Assembly (NCBI RefSeq): GCF_001428405.1
Contig: NZ_LMSL01000038.1
Coordinates: 528 to 64,527 of the forward strand
Origin: Frateuria sp. Soil773
Lineage (GTDB): Bacteria > Pseudomonadota > Gammaproteobacteria > Xanthomonadales > Rhodanobacteraceae
Direction of reading: 5' to 3'
Length of the DNA: 64,000 bases
Notes under the pieces: generated by a model
Databases searched by the model: none
What the model was told of the DNA's origin: nothing
Seen by the model: only the letters and a program-made list of their open reading frames with translations
Part shown: in pieces, positions 8,959 through 19,400 of the stretch
Numbering within the stretch: position 1 is the first letter of the stretch
How the letters are laid out: each line of letters begins with the position of its first letter
Position numbers and translations under genes: made by a program

Positions 8959-8972
8959 GTGACAGGTGTCAC
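8959..8972. promoter_or_regulatory. Perfect 14-bp palindrome upstream of the ABC efflux operon
   Basis: GTGACA-GG-TGTCAC is a perfect 6-2-6 dyad, 83 bases before the GTG start of the adaptor gene, in the divergent gap shared with the FAA-hydrolase gene at 9129. Its form is typical of a dimeric repressor operator (TetR or GntR class), but no regulator gene adjoins it. The rest of the 8876-9128 gap shows no convincing -35/-10 pair. Confidence 0.45.
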
Positions 8973-9128
8973 CCAGCTTGGCGGCCACTGATGGCGATGC
9001 ATGCTGAAGGCCCGATTGGGGTCGTACGGCTGCGCAACGATGCAGAAAGCCGCCGTCACCTTCCTCCGTCCCAGGCGTCGTTGCCGGGCAGCGGGCAACG
9101 GCACGGCCGGCTGGGATACCCTAGGCGG

Positions 9129-9815
9129 ATGGACTACGCCATTCCTCTCCCCGCCTGCCCCAGCCTGCCGGTCGCCGGCAGCGCGCAACGCTTTCCGGTC
9201 CGCCGGGTGTTCTGCATCGGCCGCAACTACGCCGACCACGCGCGCGAGATGGGCGCCACGGTAGACAAGGACACCCCGATGTTCTTCTGCAAGCCGGCCG
9301 ACGCGGTGGTGAGCGACGGCGCCGACGTGCCCTATCCGCAGGCCACCGCCGACCTGCACCACGAGGTGGAGATGGTGGTCGCGCTGGGCCGCGGCGGCCG
9401 CGACCTCGCCCCGGCCGAGGCGCTGGACCTGGTCTGGGGCTACGGCGTGGGCCTGGACCTGACCCGCCGCGACCTGCAGGCGCAGGCCAAGGCCAAGGGC
9501 CATCCGTGGGACGTGGCCAAGGGCTTCGACCATTCCGCCCCGGTCTCCGCGCTGCGCCCCGCGGGCGAGGCCGCGCCGGGCACGGACACCGTGCTGCGCC
9601 TGAGCGTCAATGGCGAAGTGCGCCAGCAGGCCACGCTGGGCGAGATGGTGCACGACGTGCCGCACATCATCGCGGCATTGTCCGCGCTGTTCGAGCTGAA
9701 GGCGGGCGACCTGATCTTCACCGGCACGCCGGCCGGCGTGGCGGCCCTGCAGCGCGGCGACCGCTTCCATGCCGAGCTGGCGGGGATCGCCGAACTGGAC
9801 GGCCGGATCGCCTGA
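9129..9815 (+). CDS. Fumarylacetoacetate hydrolase family protein (FAHD1/YcgM-like)
   Basis: A 228 aa cytoplasmic metal-dependent hydrolase of the FAA family. Members of this size act as acylpyruvate hydrolases, oxaloacetate decarboxylases or dienedioate isomerases. Metal-site motifs are visible: LHHEVEMVV (two glutamates), GYGVGLDLTRRD (aspartate) and the GTPAGVAALQRGD loop. RVFCIGRNYADH near the N-terminus is characteristic of FAHD1 relatives. The start at 9129 matches the family; an upstream extension to 8940 has no family counterpart. It stands alone, convergent with the oxidoreductase gene, so the substrate is unknown. Confidence 0.88.
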   Translation: MDYAIPLPACPSLPVAGSAQRFPVRRVFCIGRNYADHAREMGATVDKDTPMFFCKPADAVVSDGADVPYPQATADLHHEVEMVVALGRGGRDLAPAEALDLVWGYGVGLDLTRRDLQAQAKAKGHPWDVAKGFDHSAPVSALRPAGEAAPGTDTVLRLSVNGEVRQQATLGEMVHDVPHIIAALSALFELKAGDLIFTGTPAGVAALQRGDRFHAELAGIAELDGRIA

Positions 9816-9917
9816 GCGCCGCCGCGACGGGCTGATTCCACCGTACGCCGGGTAAGGCGCGCCGATGCCGGAACCATCGGTCGCCTGATGGCCCGGCCAA
9901 AAGCCCGGTGCGCCGTC

Positions 9918-10529
9918 TCAGGCATCCGGATGCGAGGCTTGCCGCAGCGCCTGCGCCGCGAGCGCCTCGGTGTCCGCCAGCCAGCCCCGGCGCTCGTCGG
10001 GGGAACTGGTGGCGACGACGCCGAAAAGGCGGCGCACGACCTGCCGCACGCCGCAGTAGTGCAGCAGGCAATCGCACCAGATGCGTTCCAGCGGATCGCC
10101 GAACACGGCGCGCTCGCGCTCGGCCGGCGTGTTGCCGGTATTGACCACGAGCGCGGCCTTCGCCTTGAGCAATCCGACCGGCTCGTCGCCCATGTCCTCG
10201 CCCTTGGCGAAACCATGGGCGGCGCCGGGCGCGAACACACGATCGATCCAGCCTTTCACGATCGCCGGCGGCGCGCCCCAGCAATTGGGATGGACGACCG
10301 CCAGCAGGTCGCAGTCGAGAAGCTGCGCAACATGGACCTGGACCAGGGGATCGGCCGAGGCCTCGCCGCGCGCTTCGGCGGCGGTGAGCCGCGGATCGAA
10401 TCCTTCCTGCACGAGGTCGTGAAACGCCACCTCGCAGCCTGCCGCCCGCCATGCGCCGGCGATCGTCCCGGCAATGGCGTGGTTGAAGCTTTCAGGGCAG
10501 GGATGGCCCATGACGACCAGCGCTTTCAT
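9918..10529 (-). CDS. NAD(P)H-dependent flavodoxin-fold oxidoreductase
   Basis: A 203 aa FMN-dependent quinone reductase-like protein of the flavodoxin-like fold (MdaB/KefF group). The start MKALVVMGHPCPESFNHAI carries the phosphate-binding loop, and the motif HPNCWGAPPAIVKGWIDRV is typical of NAD(P)H:quinone oxidoreductases. The chosen ATG follows GGGAG; an upstream extension to 10622 looks artificial. It is likely a soluble detoxifying reductase. It lies downstream of the NmrA-like reductase gene on the same strand, about 90 bases away, so the two may be co-transcribed as a quinone or electrophile response pair. Confidence 0.85.
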   Translation of the reverse strand: MKALVVMGHPCPESFNHAIAGTIAGAWRAAGCEVAFHDLVQEGFDPRLTAAEARGEASADPLVQVHVAQLLDCDLLAVVHPNCWGAPPAIVKGWIDRVFAPGAAHGFAKGEDMGDEPVGLLKAKAALVVNTGNTPAERERAVFGDPLERIWCDCLLHYCGVRQVVRRLFGVVATSSPDERRGWLADTEALAAQALRQASHPDA

Positions 10530-10622
10530 GCACGCTCCCGATTGGCGAAGGGTGCCAGTATGCCGCCCGCTCCACCGGCCCAGCAGCGCGGGTTGCTCCG
10601 GCATGGCGGTGTACGAGGTCAC

Positions 10623-11480
10623 TCACCGCACGAAGTCCGGCTTCGCATCGCCTGCCGCCCAGACGCCGACCGCCGCCGCGTCGCGCGCGAAGTCCGCGAA
10701 GTCGCGGGGCTTGCGGCCGAGCGCACGCTCGATGTCGCCGGTGGGCTTCGCGTTGCGGCCGTCGAGCACTTCGGTGAACAGGTAGCCCAGGAAACCCACG
10801 ATCTCCTGCGGCATGCCCTGGGCCACGGCCTCCGCCGCGTACGCGTCCATCGATACCAGCTGATAATGCAGCTCGCGGCCCGATGCGCGGGCGATCTCCG
10901 CCACCGCCTGCGCGAAGCTCAGCGCGCGCGGGCCGGTCAGTTCGAGCACCTGGCCGAGATGCCGGTCGTCCGTCAACGCGGCCACGGCCACGTCGGCGAT
11001 GTCGTCGGCATCCACGAACGGCTCCGGCACGTCGCCCACCGGCAGCGCCAGCGTGCCGGCGAGCAGCGGATCGAGGAAGAAGCTTTCGCTGAAGTTCTGC
11101 ATGAACCAACTGCAGCGCAGCACGGTCCAGTCCGTGCCCGAAGCCTGGAGCGCACGCTCGGCGTTCTGCGCCTCCTCCTCGCCCCGGCCCGACAGCAGCA
11201 CCAGCCGGCGCACGCCCAGGTCGAGCGCCTGCGCGGCGAACGCGGCAATCGCGTCGGCGGCGCCCGGCGCGGCCAGGTCCGGATAATAGGAGACATAGGC
11301 GGATGACACGCCCCGGAGCGCCCCCGCCCAGGTACCGCGGTCTTCCCAGTCGAAGCGCGGCTCGCCCGAGCGCGAACCGCCGCGCACCGCGACCCGGCGC
11401 GCGCGCAGGCGCTCCACGATGCGGCGACCCGTCTTGCCGGAGCTGCCCAGCACCAGCGTCGTCTGTGTCGTATCGGTCAT
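10623..11480 (-). CDS. NmrA-like NAD(P)-binding protein (atypical SDR)
   Basis: A 285 aa Rossmann-fold protein. The dinucleotide-binding motif is LVLGSSGKTGRRIVERL (GxxGxxG) just after the start, and the body follows the NmrA/HSCARG atypical short-chain dehydrogenase plan (WFMQNFSESFFLDP, FVDADDIADVAVAAL). Such proteins act as redox sensors or as quinone and flavin reductases. The ATG at 11480 follows TGGAGA. The gene is divergent from the AraC regulator at 11696, an arrangement common for a regulator and its target, so control by that regulator is a reasonable inference. Confidence 0.85.
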   Translation of the reverse strand: MTDTTQTTLVLGSSGKTGRRIVERLRARRVAVRGGSRSGEPRFDWEDRGTWAGALRGVSSAYVSYYPDLAAPGAADAIAAFAAQALDLGVRRLVLLSGRGEEEAQNAERALQASGTDWTVLRCSWFMQNFSESFFLDPLLAGTLALPVGDVPEPFVDADDIADVAVAALTDDRHLGQVLELTGPRALSFAQAVAEIARASGRELHYQLVSMDAYAAEAVAQGMPQEIVGFLGYLFTEVLDGRNAKPTGDIERALGRKPRDFADFARDAAAVGVWAAGDAKPDFVR

Positions 11481-11695
11481 GCGGTTCGTCTCCATCGAAT
11501 GAGGTTTGGGTTGAGGGGCTGAGGTTCTTGCATCGGTACTTTGGGATGGCAGCGGAAGACGATCCATGACCCGGCATCGCGTTCTTTTGCCTGATCGTCC
11601 AGAGCTTGTCGTCCAGGCGCGTCGTCCGGCTCCGGCGCGCCGCCGACGGCCCGCGGCCGATTGGACGAAACGCCGATCGCGCCCATACTTCGTGC

Positions 11696-12670
11696 ATGCG
11701 TCCCCCCACGCCCTGGTCTCCAGCCGATCCGCTCGACGAAGCGCTGCATCTCCTGCGCATGAGCGGCGTGTTCTATTGCCGCTCGGAGTTCGCCGCGCTG
11801 TGGGGGCTGGCGCTGCCGCCGCTGCCGCAGCACCTGATGTTCCACGTCGTCACGGCCGGAACGTGCTGGCTGAAGGTCGGCGGCTGCCCGCCCCGCCAGC
11901 TCCACCCGGGCGATTTCGTGCTGCTTCCGCACGGCACCGGCCATGAGCTGGGCGATGTGCCGGGAACGCACTGCGAACCGCTGTTCGACCTGCCGCGCGA
12001 GAAGGTCAGCGAGCGCTACGAAGTGCTGCGCCACGGCGGCGACGGCACACCGGCGCACCTGATCTGCGGCGCGGTGCGATTCGACCACGCCGTGGCGAAG
12101 CAACTGGTCGACATGCTTCCGCTGACCCTGCACATCAGCCCTGCGAAAGACCCGTCGTTGTCGTGGATGTCGGACCTGCTGCGCTTCATGGCCGCCGAGG
12201 CCCGCAACCTGCGTCCGGGCGGCGACGCGATCGTTTCGCGCCTGGCCGACATCCTGGTGATCCAGGCCATCCGCTCCTGGATCGAGACCGTTCCCGGCAC
12301 CCAAGCCGGCTGGTTGCACGCACTGCGCGACCGGCAGATCGGCCAGGCCATCGCCCTGATCCACCGCAGGCCGGAACAGCCATGGACGCTGGCCTCGCTG
12401 GCCGAGGCCGCGGCGATGTCGCGCTCGGCCTTCTCGGCGCGCTTCACCGCGCTGGTCGGCATGCCGGCGATGCAGTACGTAGCGCAGTGGCGCATGCAAG
12501 TCGCCCTCACCAGCTTGCGCGAACGCAACGTGCCGGTGGGCACGCTGGCGGGAAACCTGGGCTATCAGTCGGAAGCGGCCTTCACCCGCGCCTTCAAGCG
12601 GCATGTCGGCATGTCGCCGAGCGCCGCACGCACGGCCCGCGACGCGGACGCGGCGACCGGCCGCGGGTAG
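11696..12670 (+). CDS. AraC-family transcriptional regulator with cupin sensor domain
   Basis: A 324 aa regulator. The N-terminal half (about residues 40-190) is a cupin-type ligand-binding domain (MFHVVTAGTCWLKVGG, then LHPGDFVLLPHGTGHE). The C-terminal 100 residues form two AraC helix-turn-helix units (LASLAEAAAMSRSAFSARF, then VGTLAGNLGYQSEAAFTRAF). This subgroup is usually encoded next to an oxidoreductase it controls, and here the NmrA-like gene is divergent with a 215-bp gap. The start MRPPTPWSP at 11696 fits the family; the frame is open to 11606 but adds an arginine-rich segment. The effector is unknown. Confidence 0.9.
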   Translation: MRPPTPWSPADPLDEALHLLRMSGVFYCRSEFAALWGLALPPLPQHLMFHVVTAGTCWLKVGGCPPRQLHPGDFVLLPHGTGHELGDVPGTHCEPLFDLPREKVSERYEVLRHGGDGTPAHLICGAVRFDHAVAKQLVDMLPLTLHISPAKDPSLSWMSDLLRFMAAEARNLRPGGDAIVSRLADILVIQAIRSWIETVPGTQAGWLHALRDRQIGQAIALIHRRPEQPWTLASLAEAAAMSRSAFSARFTALVGMPAMQYVAQWRMQVALTSLRERNVPVGTLAGNLGYQSEAAFTRAFKRHVGMSPSAARTARDADAATGRG

Positions 12671-12809
12671 CCCCGTCGCAAAACGCGAAATGGCGGGAAC
12701 GCCGAGTGCGCATCGCCCGGATCGCGGCGCCTCGCATCGCTGTCGCGCCTTCGCGCGCTGCGCTAGAGTGGCGCCTGCCATCCGGCAGACCTACTAGGGA
12801 GGGAAAGGC

Positions 12810-13217
12810 ATGAGCATGCTCAAAGAATTCAAAGAATTCGCCATGCGCGGCAACGTTATCGACCTGGCCGTCGGCGTGGTGATCGGCGGCGCGTTCGGCA
12901 AGATCGTCACCTCGCTGGTGGACCAGATCATCATGCCGCCGATCGGCCTGCTTACCGGCGGCATCGATTTCGCGCAGCTGAAGTGGGTGCTCAAGCCGGC
13001 CGACAACAGCGACCCGGCGCACAAGGTGGCCGAAGTGGCGATCCAGTACGGCGCCTTCATCAACACCCTGATCCAGTTCCTCATCATCGCGTTCGCGATC
13101 TTCCTGATGGTCAAGGCGGTCAACAAGCTCAGCCGCAAGCAGGAAGCCGCGCCCGCCGCACCGCCGGCCGACGTGGTGCTGCTGACCGAGATCCGCGATC
13201 TACTGAAAAAGCAGTAG
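12810..13217 (+). CDS. mscL: Large-conductance mechanosensitive channel MscL
   Basis: A 135 aa inner-membrane channel that opens under membrane tension to release solutes during hypo-osmotic shock. The first transmembrane helix lies in [19 protein letters not shown], the periplasmic loop in the middle, the second helix in [19 protein letters not shown], and a charged cytoplasmic helix at the C-terminus ([12 protein letters not shown]). Length and all conserved glycines fit the family. A strong ribosome-binding site (AGGGAGG) precedes the ATG. It is a single-gene unit; TAGAGT at 12764-12769 is a possible -10 box. Confidence 0.98.
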   Translation: MSMLKEFKEFAMRGNVIDLAVGVVIGGAFGKIVTSLVDQIIMPPIGLLTGGIDFAQLKWVLKPADNSDPAHKVAEVAIQYGAFINTLIQFLIIAFAIFLMVKAVNKLSRKQEAAPAAPPADVVLLTEIRDLLKKQ

Positions 13218-13218
13218 C

Positions 13219-13290
13219 GAGTGAGGAGGAGTGAGGAGCGAGAGAGAGCCGGTCTCACCTCTCACTTCTCTCCTCTCACTCCTCGCCCAC
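13219..13290. repeat. Long imperfect purine/pyrimidine palindrome after mscL
   Basis: Directly after the mscL stop codon about 30 bases of almost pure purine (repeating GAGTGAGGAG-like units) are followed by about 38 bases of almost pure pyrimidine (CTCTCACTCCTC-like units). The two halves are imperfect reverse complements. It could act as a terminator, form triplex DNA, or be one copy of a dispersed intergenic repeat; a shorter relative lies at 4288-4370. Confidence 0.6.
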
Positions 13291-13360
13291 CCATGACTTC
13301 TGGCCTAAGCGGCGTGTAACGGCCGCGCCATAATCGGGGTTTCCCCAGCGGAGTCCCCCG

Positions 13361-14800
13361 ATGCGCCGTCTCCCCCTCTCCCTGCTGGCCGGCAGCCTGC
13401 TCCTGGCCACCGGCATCGCCAGTGCCGCGGACTCCACCACGATCCCCGCCGCGGCCGTAAAGACGGCCGAACAACTGCGCGACAAGGCCCTGCGCGACGA
13501 CACCGGCTACAAGATCGTCGAATCGCTGACCACCGAGGTGGGCGCCCGCATGGCCGGCAGTCCGGCAGACCAGCGCGCGCGCGACTGGGCGGTGGCCAAG
13601 TTCAAGGCGCTCGGCTTCGACAAGGTCTACACCGAGCCGGTCACCTTCCCGCTGTGGGAGCGCCGCAGCGAGCATGCGCAGATCGTCGCCCCGTTCCCGC
13701 AGCCGCTGACCCTGACCGCGCTGGGCTACTCGCCCGCCACGCCGAAGGGCGGGCTCACCGCCGAGGTGGTGAAGTTCGGCAGCCTGGCCGCGCTGGAGGC
13801 CGCCGACCCGGCCACGATCAAGGGCAGGATCGTCTACGTCGACTTCCGCATGCAGCGGCACAAGGACGGCCACGACTACGGCATCGGCTCGCCGATCCGC
13901 GTGCAGGGCCCGGTGGTGGCGCAGGCCAAGGGCGCCGTCGGCTACCTGCTGCGCGCCGCCGGCACCGATCCGCACAGCCGCACGCCCAACACCGGCGTCA
14001 CCGGCTTCCGCGACCAGGCCAAGGCGATTCCCGCCGCGGCGCTGGCCAATCCCGACGCCGACCAGCTCGACCGCGTGCTCGCCTACGGCAAGCCGGTCAG
14101 CGTGAAGATGGAGCTGGATTGCGGCATCGCCGGCGAATACACCGGCGCCAACGTGATCGGAGAGGTCACCGGCAGGAAATATCCCGACCAGGTCGTCGCC
14201 ATCGGCGGCCACCTGGATTCGTGGGACCCGGGCACCGGCGCCATCGACGACGCCGCCGGCGTGGCGATCGCCATGGCCGCGGCCAAGCTGATCGGCGACC
14301 TGCCGCAGCGCCCCGACCGCACCATCCGCGTGATCGCCTTCGCCAACGAGGAGATGGGCCTGTGGGGCGGCCGCGCCTATGCCGACAGGCACGCCGGCGA
14401 AGTCGCCAAGTTCCAGCTCGGCACGGAATCGGACTTCGGCGCCGGCAAGATCTGGCGCATGACCGCCAGCGTGAAGCCGCAGGCGCGCGGCGCCATCGGG
14501 CAGATCGCCAAGGTGCTCGCGCCGGTCGGCGTGGCCTACGACGCGAAGCGTCCGGGCGGCGGCGGCTCCGACCTGTCGCAGATGCACGGCAAGGGCATGG
14601 CCGCGCTCAGCCTGACCCAGGACGGCACCAGCTACTTCGACTGGCACCATACCGCCAATGACACGCTGGACAAGATCGATCCGAAGGAGCTGGCGCAGAA
14701 CGTGGCCGTGTACGCGGCGTTCTCGTACATGGCCGCGCAGGCCGACGGCGACTTCGGCTCCGCGCCGGGCGCCTTCGCCAAGGACGGCGCCGAGGACTGA
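13361..14800 (+). CDS. Secreted M28-family zinc aminopeptidase/carboxypeptidase
   Basis: A 479 aa exported metallopeptidase. A signal peptide with an AxA-type cleavage site ends near residue 22 (ASAAD). A PA-type insert (about 130-260) precedes the M28 catalytic domain. Zinc ligands and catalytic residues are visible: His284 and Asp286 in [10 protein letters not shown], Asp296 in AIDDAAG, Glu330/331 in ANEEMG, the aspartate of GTESDFG, and His429/His430 in WHHTANDT. Family members release N-terminal amino acids from peptides in the periplasm or medium. It is monocistronic and ends in a strong terminator at 14827-14853. Confidence 0.93.
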   Translation: MRRLPLSLLAGSLLLATGIASAADSTTIPAAAVKTAEQLRDKALRDDTGYKIVESLTTEVGARMAGSPADQRARDWAVAKFKALGFDKVYTEPVTFPLWERRSEHAQIVAPFPQPLTLTALGYSPATPKGGLTAEVVKFGSLAALEAADPATIKGRIVYVDFRMQRHKDGHDYGIGSPIRVQGPVVAQAKGAVGYLLRAAGTDPHSRTPNTGVTGFRDQAKAIPAAALANPDADQLDRVLAYGKPVSVKMELDCGIAGEYTGANVIGEVTGRKYPDQVVAIGGHLDSWDPGTGAIDDAAGVAIAMAAAKLIGDLPQRPDRTIRVIAFANEEMGLWGGRAYADRHAGEVAKFQLGTESDFGAGKIWRMTASVKPQARGAIGQIAKVLAPVGVAYDAKRPGGGGSDLSQMHGKGMAALSLTQDGTSYFDWHHTANDTLDKIDPKELAQNVAVYAAFSYMAAQADGDFGSAPGAFAKDGAED

Positions 14801-14826
14801 CCGGGAGCCAAGCGCCCGGCCCATCC

Positions 14827-14853
14827 GGGGCGGCCTGCGGGCCGCCCCTTTTT
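14827..14853 (+). terminator. Rho-independent terminator of the M28 peptidase gene
   Basis: A perfect 9-bp stem, GGGGCGGCC/GGCCGCCCC, closes a TGCG loop and is followed directly by TTTTT, 27 bases after the stop codon. Confidence 0.92.
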
Positions 14854-15045
14854 CGTGCCCGCGCCACACGCCCGGCGCGCCCTAAAGTTCGCCCGCGCCG
14901 GGCCGCTACAGCGCTTGGTATCGCCATCGGCCCGAAGCGCCGGCGGCGCGGTACGCCGCTGCCGGCGCTGGGAGGCGCGACGCAGCGGTGGCGGCAATGG
15001 ACATCTCCCGCAGGAAGACCTTCACGTCACCAGGGAATCTCTGCC

Positions 15046-16392
15046 ATGAAGCATCCAAGGACCCTGCTTGCCAACCTCCTCCTCCGCCGGCATTCGCGCA
15101 CCGAGCTGGAAGGACAGATCCGCGCCTTGCACGCAGCGCAGGCGATCGTCGAGTTCGGCCTCGACGGCGTCATCCTCGACGCCAACGACAACTTCCTGCG
15201 GGCGTTCGGCTACGACCGCGCGGAAGTGATCGGGCGGCATCACCGCCTCTTCGTCGATCCGGCGGAAAGCGAGAGCGAAGGCTACCGCGAATTCTGGCGC
15301 GCGCTGGGCCAGGGGCAGCACCACAGCGCCCTGTTCCGGCGGATCGGCAAGGACGGGCGCGAGGTATGGATCCAGGGCAGCTACAGCCCGGTCCTCGACC
15401 GGCGCGGCCGCCCGCGCAAGGTGATCAAGCACGCCGTCGACGTGACCGCGCAGCGCCTGCGCAACGCCGACATGGAGGGGCAACTGGCCGCGATCGACCG
15501 GGCGCAGGCGGTGATCAGCTTCGACCTCGACGGCATCATCCTCGACGCCAACCCGAATTTCCTCGCCACGCTGGGCTACGCCCGCGAGGAAGTGGTCGGC
15601 CGGCACCACCGGCTGTTCGTCGCCCCCGCCGAGCGCGAGAGCGAGCAATACCGCCAGTTCTGGGCGCGCCTGCGGCGCGGCGAATACGACGCGGCGCTCT
15701 ATCGCCGCGTGCGCAAGGACGGCAGCGACGTGTGGATCCAGGCCTCGTACAACCCGATCTTCGATGCGGCCGGACGACCGTTCAAGATCGTGAAGTACGC
15801 CACCGATGTGACCCGGCAGACCCTCGCCGCGCAGGTGTTGCAGCGGTCGCTGGGATCGCTCTCCGACTCGGTGCCGGCGATCGCCGGCGAGGCGCGGACC
15901 GCCAACCGGCTGGCCAGCGAGGCCAACGGCAGCGCCAACTCCGGCGGCATCCTGGTCGAGCGGCTGGTGGACACCATCGGCGACATCAATCTGCGCGCGC
16001 AGAGCATGGCCGAGATCATCGGCGTGATGGACGACATCACCTTCCAGACCAACATCCTGGCGCTCAATGCCGCGGTCGAGGCCGCGCACGCCGGCGCGCA
16101 CGGGCGCGGCTTCGGCGTGGTCGCCCAGGAAGTGCGCGCGCTGGCCCAGCGCAGCGCGCAATCGGCCCGCGACATCCGCGAACTGATCCAGAACACCATC
16201 GACGCGCTGGCCGAGGGTAGCGACAGCGCCCGGCAGGCCGGCGCGGCGATGCGTGCCATCGTGGACGCCACGGCCCAGGTGAACGAGCGCGTCGACCAGA
16301 TCGCGCGTGCCGCGCACTCCCAGGCCGGCGGCATCGCCGAGGTCAGCGACGCCATCCGCGAACTGCGGCTGGGCGCCGCGACGGCCGCCTGA
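15046..16392 (+). CDS. Soluble methyl-accepting chemotaxis-type receptor with two PAS domains (BdlA-like)
   Basis: A 448 aa cytoplasmic signal transducer. Two PAS domains in tandem (about residues 25-140 and 147-262) are close repeats of each other (both contain [20 protein letters not shown]-type segments and end in a VDVT/TDVT motif). They are followed by a short MCP signalling domain whose hairpin tip, [18 protein letters not shown], starts at residue 333 and is well conserved. There is no membrane helix, so it senses an internal signal (redox, oxygen or a bound ligand). The plan matches Pseudomonas BdlA, which controls biofilm dispersal. No che genes are nearby. Confidence 0.88.
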   Translation: MKHPRTLLANLLLRRHSRTELEGQIRALHAAQAIVEFGLDGVILDANDNFLRAFGYDRAEVIGRHHRLFVDPAESESEGYREFWRALGQGQHHSALFRRIGKDGREVWIQGSYSPVLDRRGRPRKVIKHAVDVTAQRLRNADMEGQLAAIDRAQAVISFDLDGIILDANPNFLATLGYAREEVVGRHHRLFVAPAERESEQYRQFWARLRRGEYDAALYRRVRKDGSDVWIQASYNPIFDAAGRPFKIVKYATDVTRQTLAAQVLQRSLGSLSDSVPAIAGEARTANRLASEANGSANSGGILVERLVDTIGDINLRAQSMAEIIGVMDDITFQTNILALNAAVEAAHAGAHGRGFGVVAQEVRALAQRSAQSARDIRELIQNTIDALAEGSDSARQAGAAMRAIVDATAQVNERVDQIARAAHSQAGGIAEVSDAIRELRLGAATAA

Positions 16393-16411
16393 CGATCCCG
16401 GCCCCGGCGGC

Positions 16412-19400
16412 TCAGTGCGGGGCGGCGCCCGCCGGTGCGCCGGGTGCGCGCGCGAAACGCCGCTGCACGCGGTCCATCCACAGGTAGATCACCGGCGTCA
16501 GGTACAGCGTGAGCACCTGCGACACCACCAGGCCGCCAACCACGGCCAGGCCGAGCGGGCGCCGGGTCTCCGCGCCCGCGCCGATGCCCAGCGCGATCGG
16601 CAGCGTGCCGGCGAACGCCGCCATGGTGGTCATCATGATCGGGCGGAAGCGCACGCGGCAGGCGTCGAAGATCGCCTCGGCCGGCGCCATGCCCTCGTTG
16701 TTCTGCCGTTCCAGCGCGAAGTCGATCAGCATGATCGCGTTCTTCTTCACGATGCCGATCAGCATCACGATGCCGACGAAGGCGAACAGGTCCAGCGAGG
16801 CGCGGAACAGCACCAGGGTCAGCAGCGCGCCGACCGCCGCCGCCGGCAGGCCGGACAGGATCGTCAGCGGATGGATGAAGCTCTCGTACAGGATGCCCAG
16901 CACCAGGTAGATCACGAACACCGCCAGCAGCAGCAACAGGCCCATGCCCTGCATCGAGTCCTGGAACGCCTGTGCGGTGCCCTGCACGCTGCCGCTGATC
17001 GTCGCCGGCAGGCCCATGCCGTCCATCGCCTGGTTCATGCTCGCCACCGCGTCGCTCAGCGATACGCCCGGCGCGAGGTTGAACGACACCGTCACCGCCG
17101 GCAACTGGCCCTGGTGGTTCACCGTGAGCACCTGCGGCTTGCGCGCGAAGCTGGCCACCGTGTCCAGCGGCACCGCCTTGCCGCTGCTGGAGGTGACGTA
17201 GAGCCGCGACAGCACCGCCGGATCGTCCTGCAGCGAGCGCTCCACCTGCAGGATCACCCAGTACTGCGTGGCCGAGCCGTAGATGGTGGAGATCTGGTTC
17301 TGCCCGAACGCGGCGCCGAGCGCGCTCTGCACCTGCGCCATGGTCAGGCCCAGCGGGGCCAGCTTGTCGCGGTCCACGTCCACCATGATCGAGGGGCTGT
17401 TGAGGTCAAGGTCGTTGGTCACGTCCTGGAAGCCGGGCAGCCGCGCGAACGCCTGGGTCACCTTGCCGGACCAGTCGTACAGCGACTGCAGGTCGATCGA
17501 TTGCAGGGTGTACTGGTACTGCGCCTTGCTCTGCCGCCCGCCGACCTGGATCGCCGGGGGATTCTGGATATAGGTGCGGATACCTTCGACCTTGGCGAAT
17601 TTCTTCCGCAGCTCCTGGATGATCCCGTCCGGGGCGAGCCGGCGCTGGTCGGCCGGCTTCAGCAGCAGCAGGATCGAGCCGTTGTTGATGGTGGAGCGCG
17701 AGCCGCCGGCGCCGACGCTGGACATGTAGCCGGCGATGTTCGGATCCTTCGCGACGATCTCCGCCAGCCGCTGCTGGCGCGCCACCATGCCGTCGAACGA
17801 CACGTCCTCGGGGCCTTCGGTGTTCACCCGCAACTGGCCGGTGTCGCCGGCGGGGATGAAGTCCTTCGGCGCGACGACGAACAGCAGCGCGGTCGCCAGC
17901 AGGCTCACCGCGAAGCCGGCCAGCACCAGCCGCGGCCGCGCCATGCACCAGCGCAGGCTGGCGGTGTAGCCGCGCTGCACCGTGCCGAAACCGCGGTCGA
18001 AGCCGCCCACCAGCCAGTTCTTGTTCTCGTGGTCGTGCGCCCGCACGAAGCGGCTACACAGCATCGGCGTCAGCGTGATCGCGACCACGCCAGAGATCAG
18101 GATCGCCACGCTGATGGTCACCGCAAACTCGTGGAACAGCCGGCCCACGATGCCGCCCATGAACATCACCGGGATGAACACCGCGACCAGGGACAGCGTC
18201 ATCGAGAAGATGGTGAAGCCGATCTCGCCGGAGCCCTTCACCGCCGCCTCGTACGGCGGCATGCCCGCCTCCATGTGGCGCACGATGTTCTCCAGCATCA
18301 CGATCGCGTCGTCCACCACGAACCCGACCGCCAGGGTCAGCGCCAGCAGCGAGAGGTTGTCCAGGCTGTAGCCGAGCGCGTACATCACGCCGAACGTGCC
18401 GATCACCGAGATCGGCAGCGCCACCGCCGGGATCAGGGTGGCGGACAGGTTGCCGAGGAACAGGTAGATCACGAACACCACCAGCACGCCGGCCAGCAGC
18501 AGGGTGAACTGCACGTCGTCCACCGAGGCGCGGATCGACTGCGAGCGGTCGTACAGCGTCTCCAGCTTCACCGACGGCGGCAGGCCGGCGCTGAAGCCCG
18601 GCAGCACCGCCTTGATGCGGTTCACCGTCTCCACCGTGTTGGCGCCGGGCTGGCGCTGGATCGCCAGCACGATGGCGCGCTCGCCGTTGTACCAGCTTGC
18701 CTTCTGGTCGTCCTGCACGCTGTCGGCGGCATGGCCGACGTCGCCCACGTGCACCGGCGCGCCGTTGCGCCAGGCCACCACCACGCCGTTGTAGGCCGGC
18801 GCGCGCAGCAACTGGCCGTCGCTGCGGATCGGCAACTGCTGGCGGTGGCCGTAGAGCGAGCCGGTCGCCTGGTTCACGTTGGCGTCGGCGATCGCGTCCT
18901 GCACCTGGTCGATGCCGATGCCGGCGGCGGCGAGCCTGTCCGGGTCGACGCTGATGCGCACCGCGTACTTCTGCGAGCCGTACACGTTCACCTGCGCCAC
19001 GCCGTCGACCATCGACAACTGCTGCGCCAGCTCGGTCTCGGCGTACTCGTCCACCTGCGGCAGCGGCAGGGTGGACGAGCTCATCGCCAGGTACAGGATC
19101 GGCGCGTCGGCCGGGTTCACCTTGCGGAAGGTCGGCGGCGTGGTCATCTCCTTCGGCAACTGGCGCAGCGCGGAGGAGATCGCCGACTGCACGTCCTGCG
19201 CGGCCGCGTCGATGTTGCGGTCCAGCTCGAAGGTCAGCGTGATCGAGGTGGAACCGAGCGCGCTGGTCGAACTCATCGAGCTGATCCCGGCGATGGTCGA
19301 CAGCTTGCCCTCCAGCGGGGTGGCGACCGCCGAGGCCATCGTCTCCGGCGAAGCGCCCGGCAGGCTGGCGCTGATGCTGATGGTGGGGAAGTCGACGTTG

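Noticed and set aside
13262-14869. Open frame opposite the M28 peptidase
   Set aside because: Shadow frame without motifs; the plus strand carries a signal peptide and all zinc ligands.
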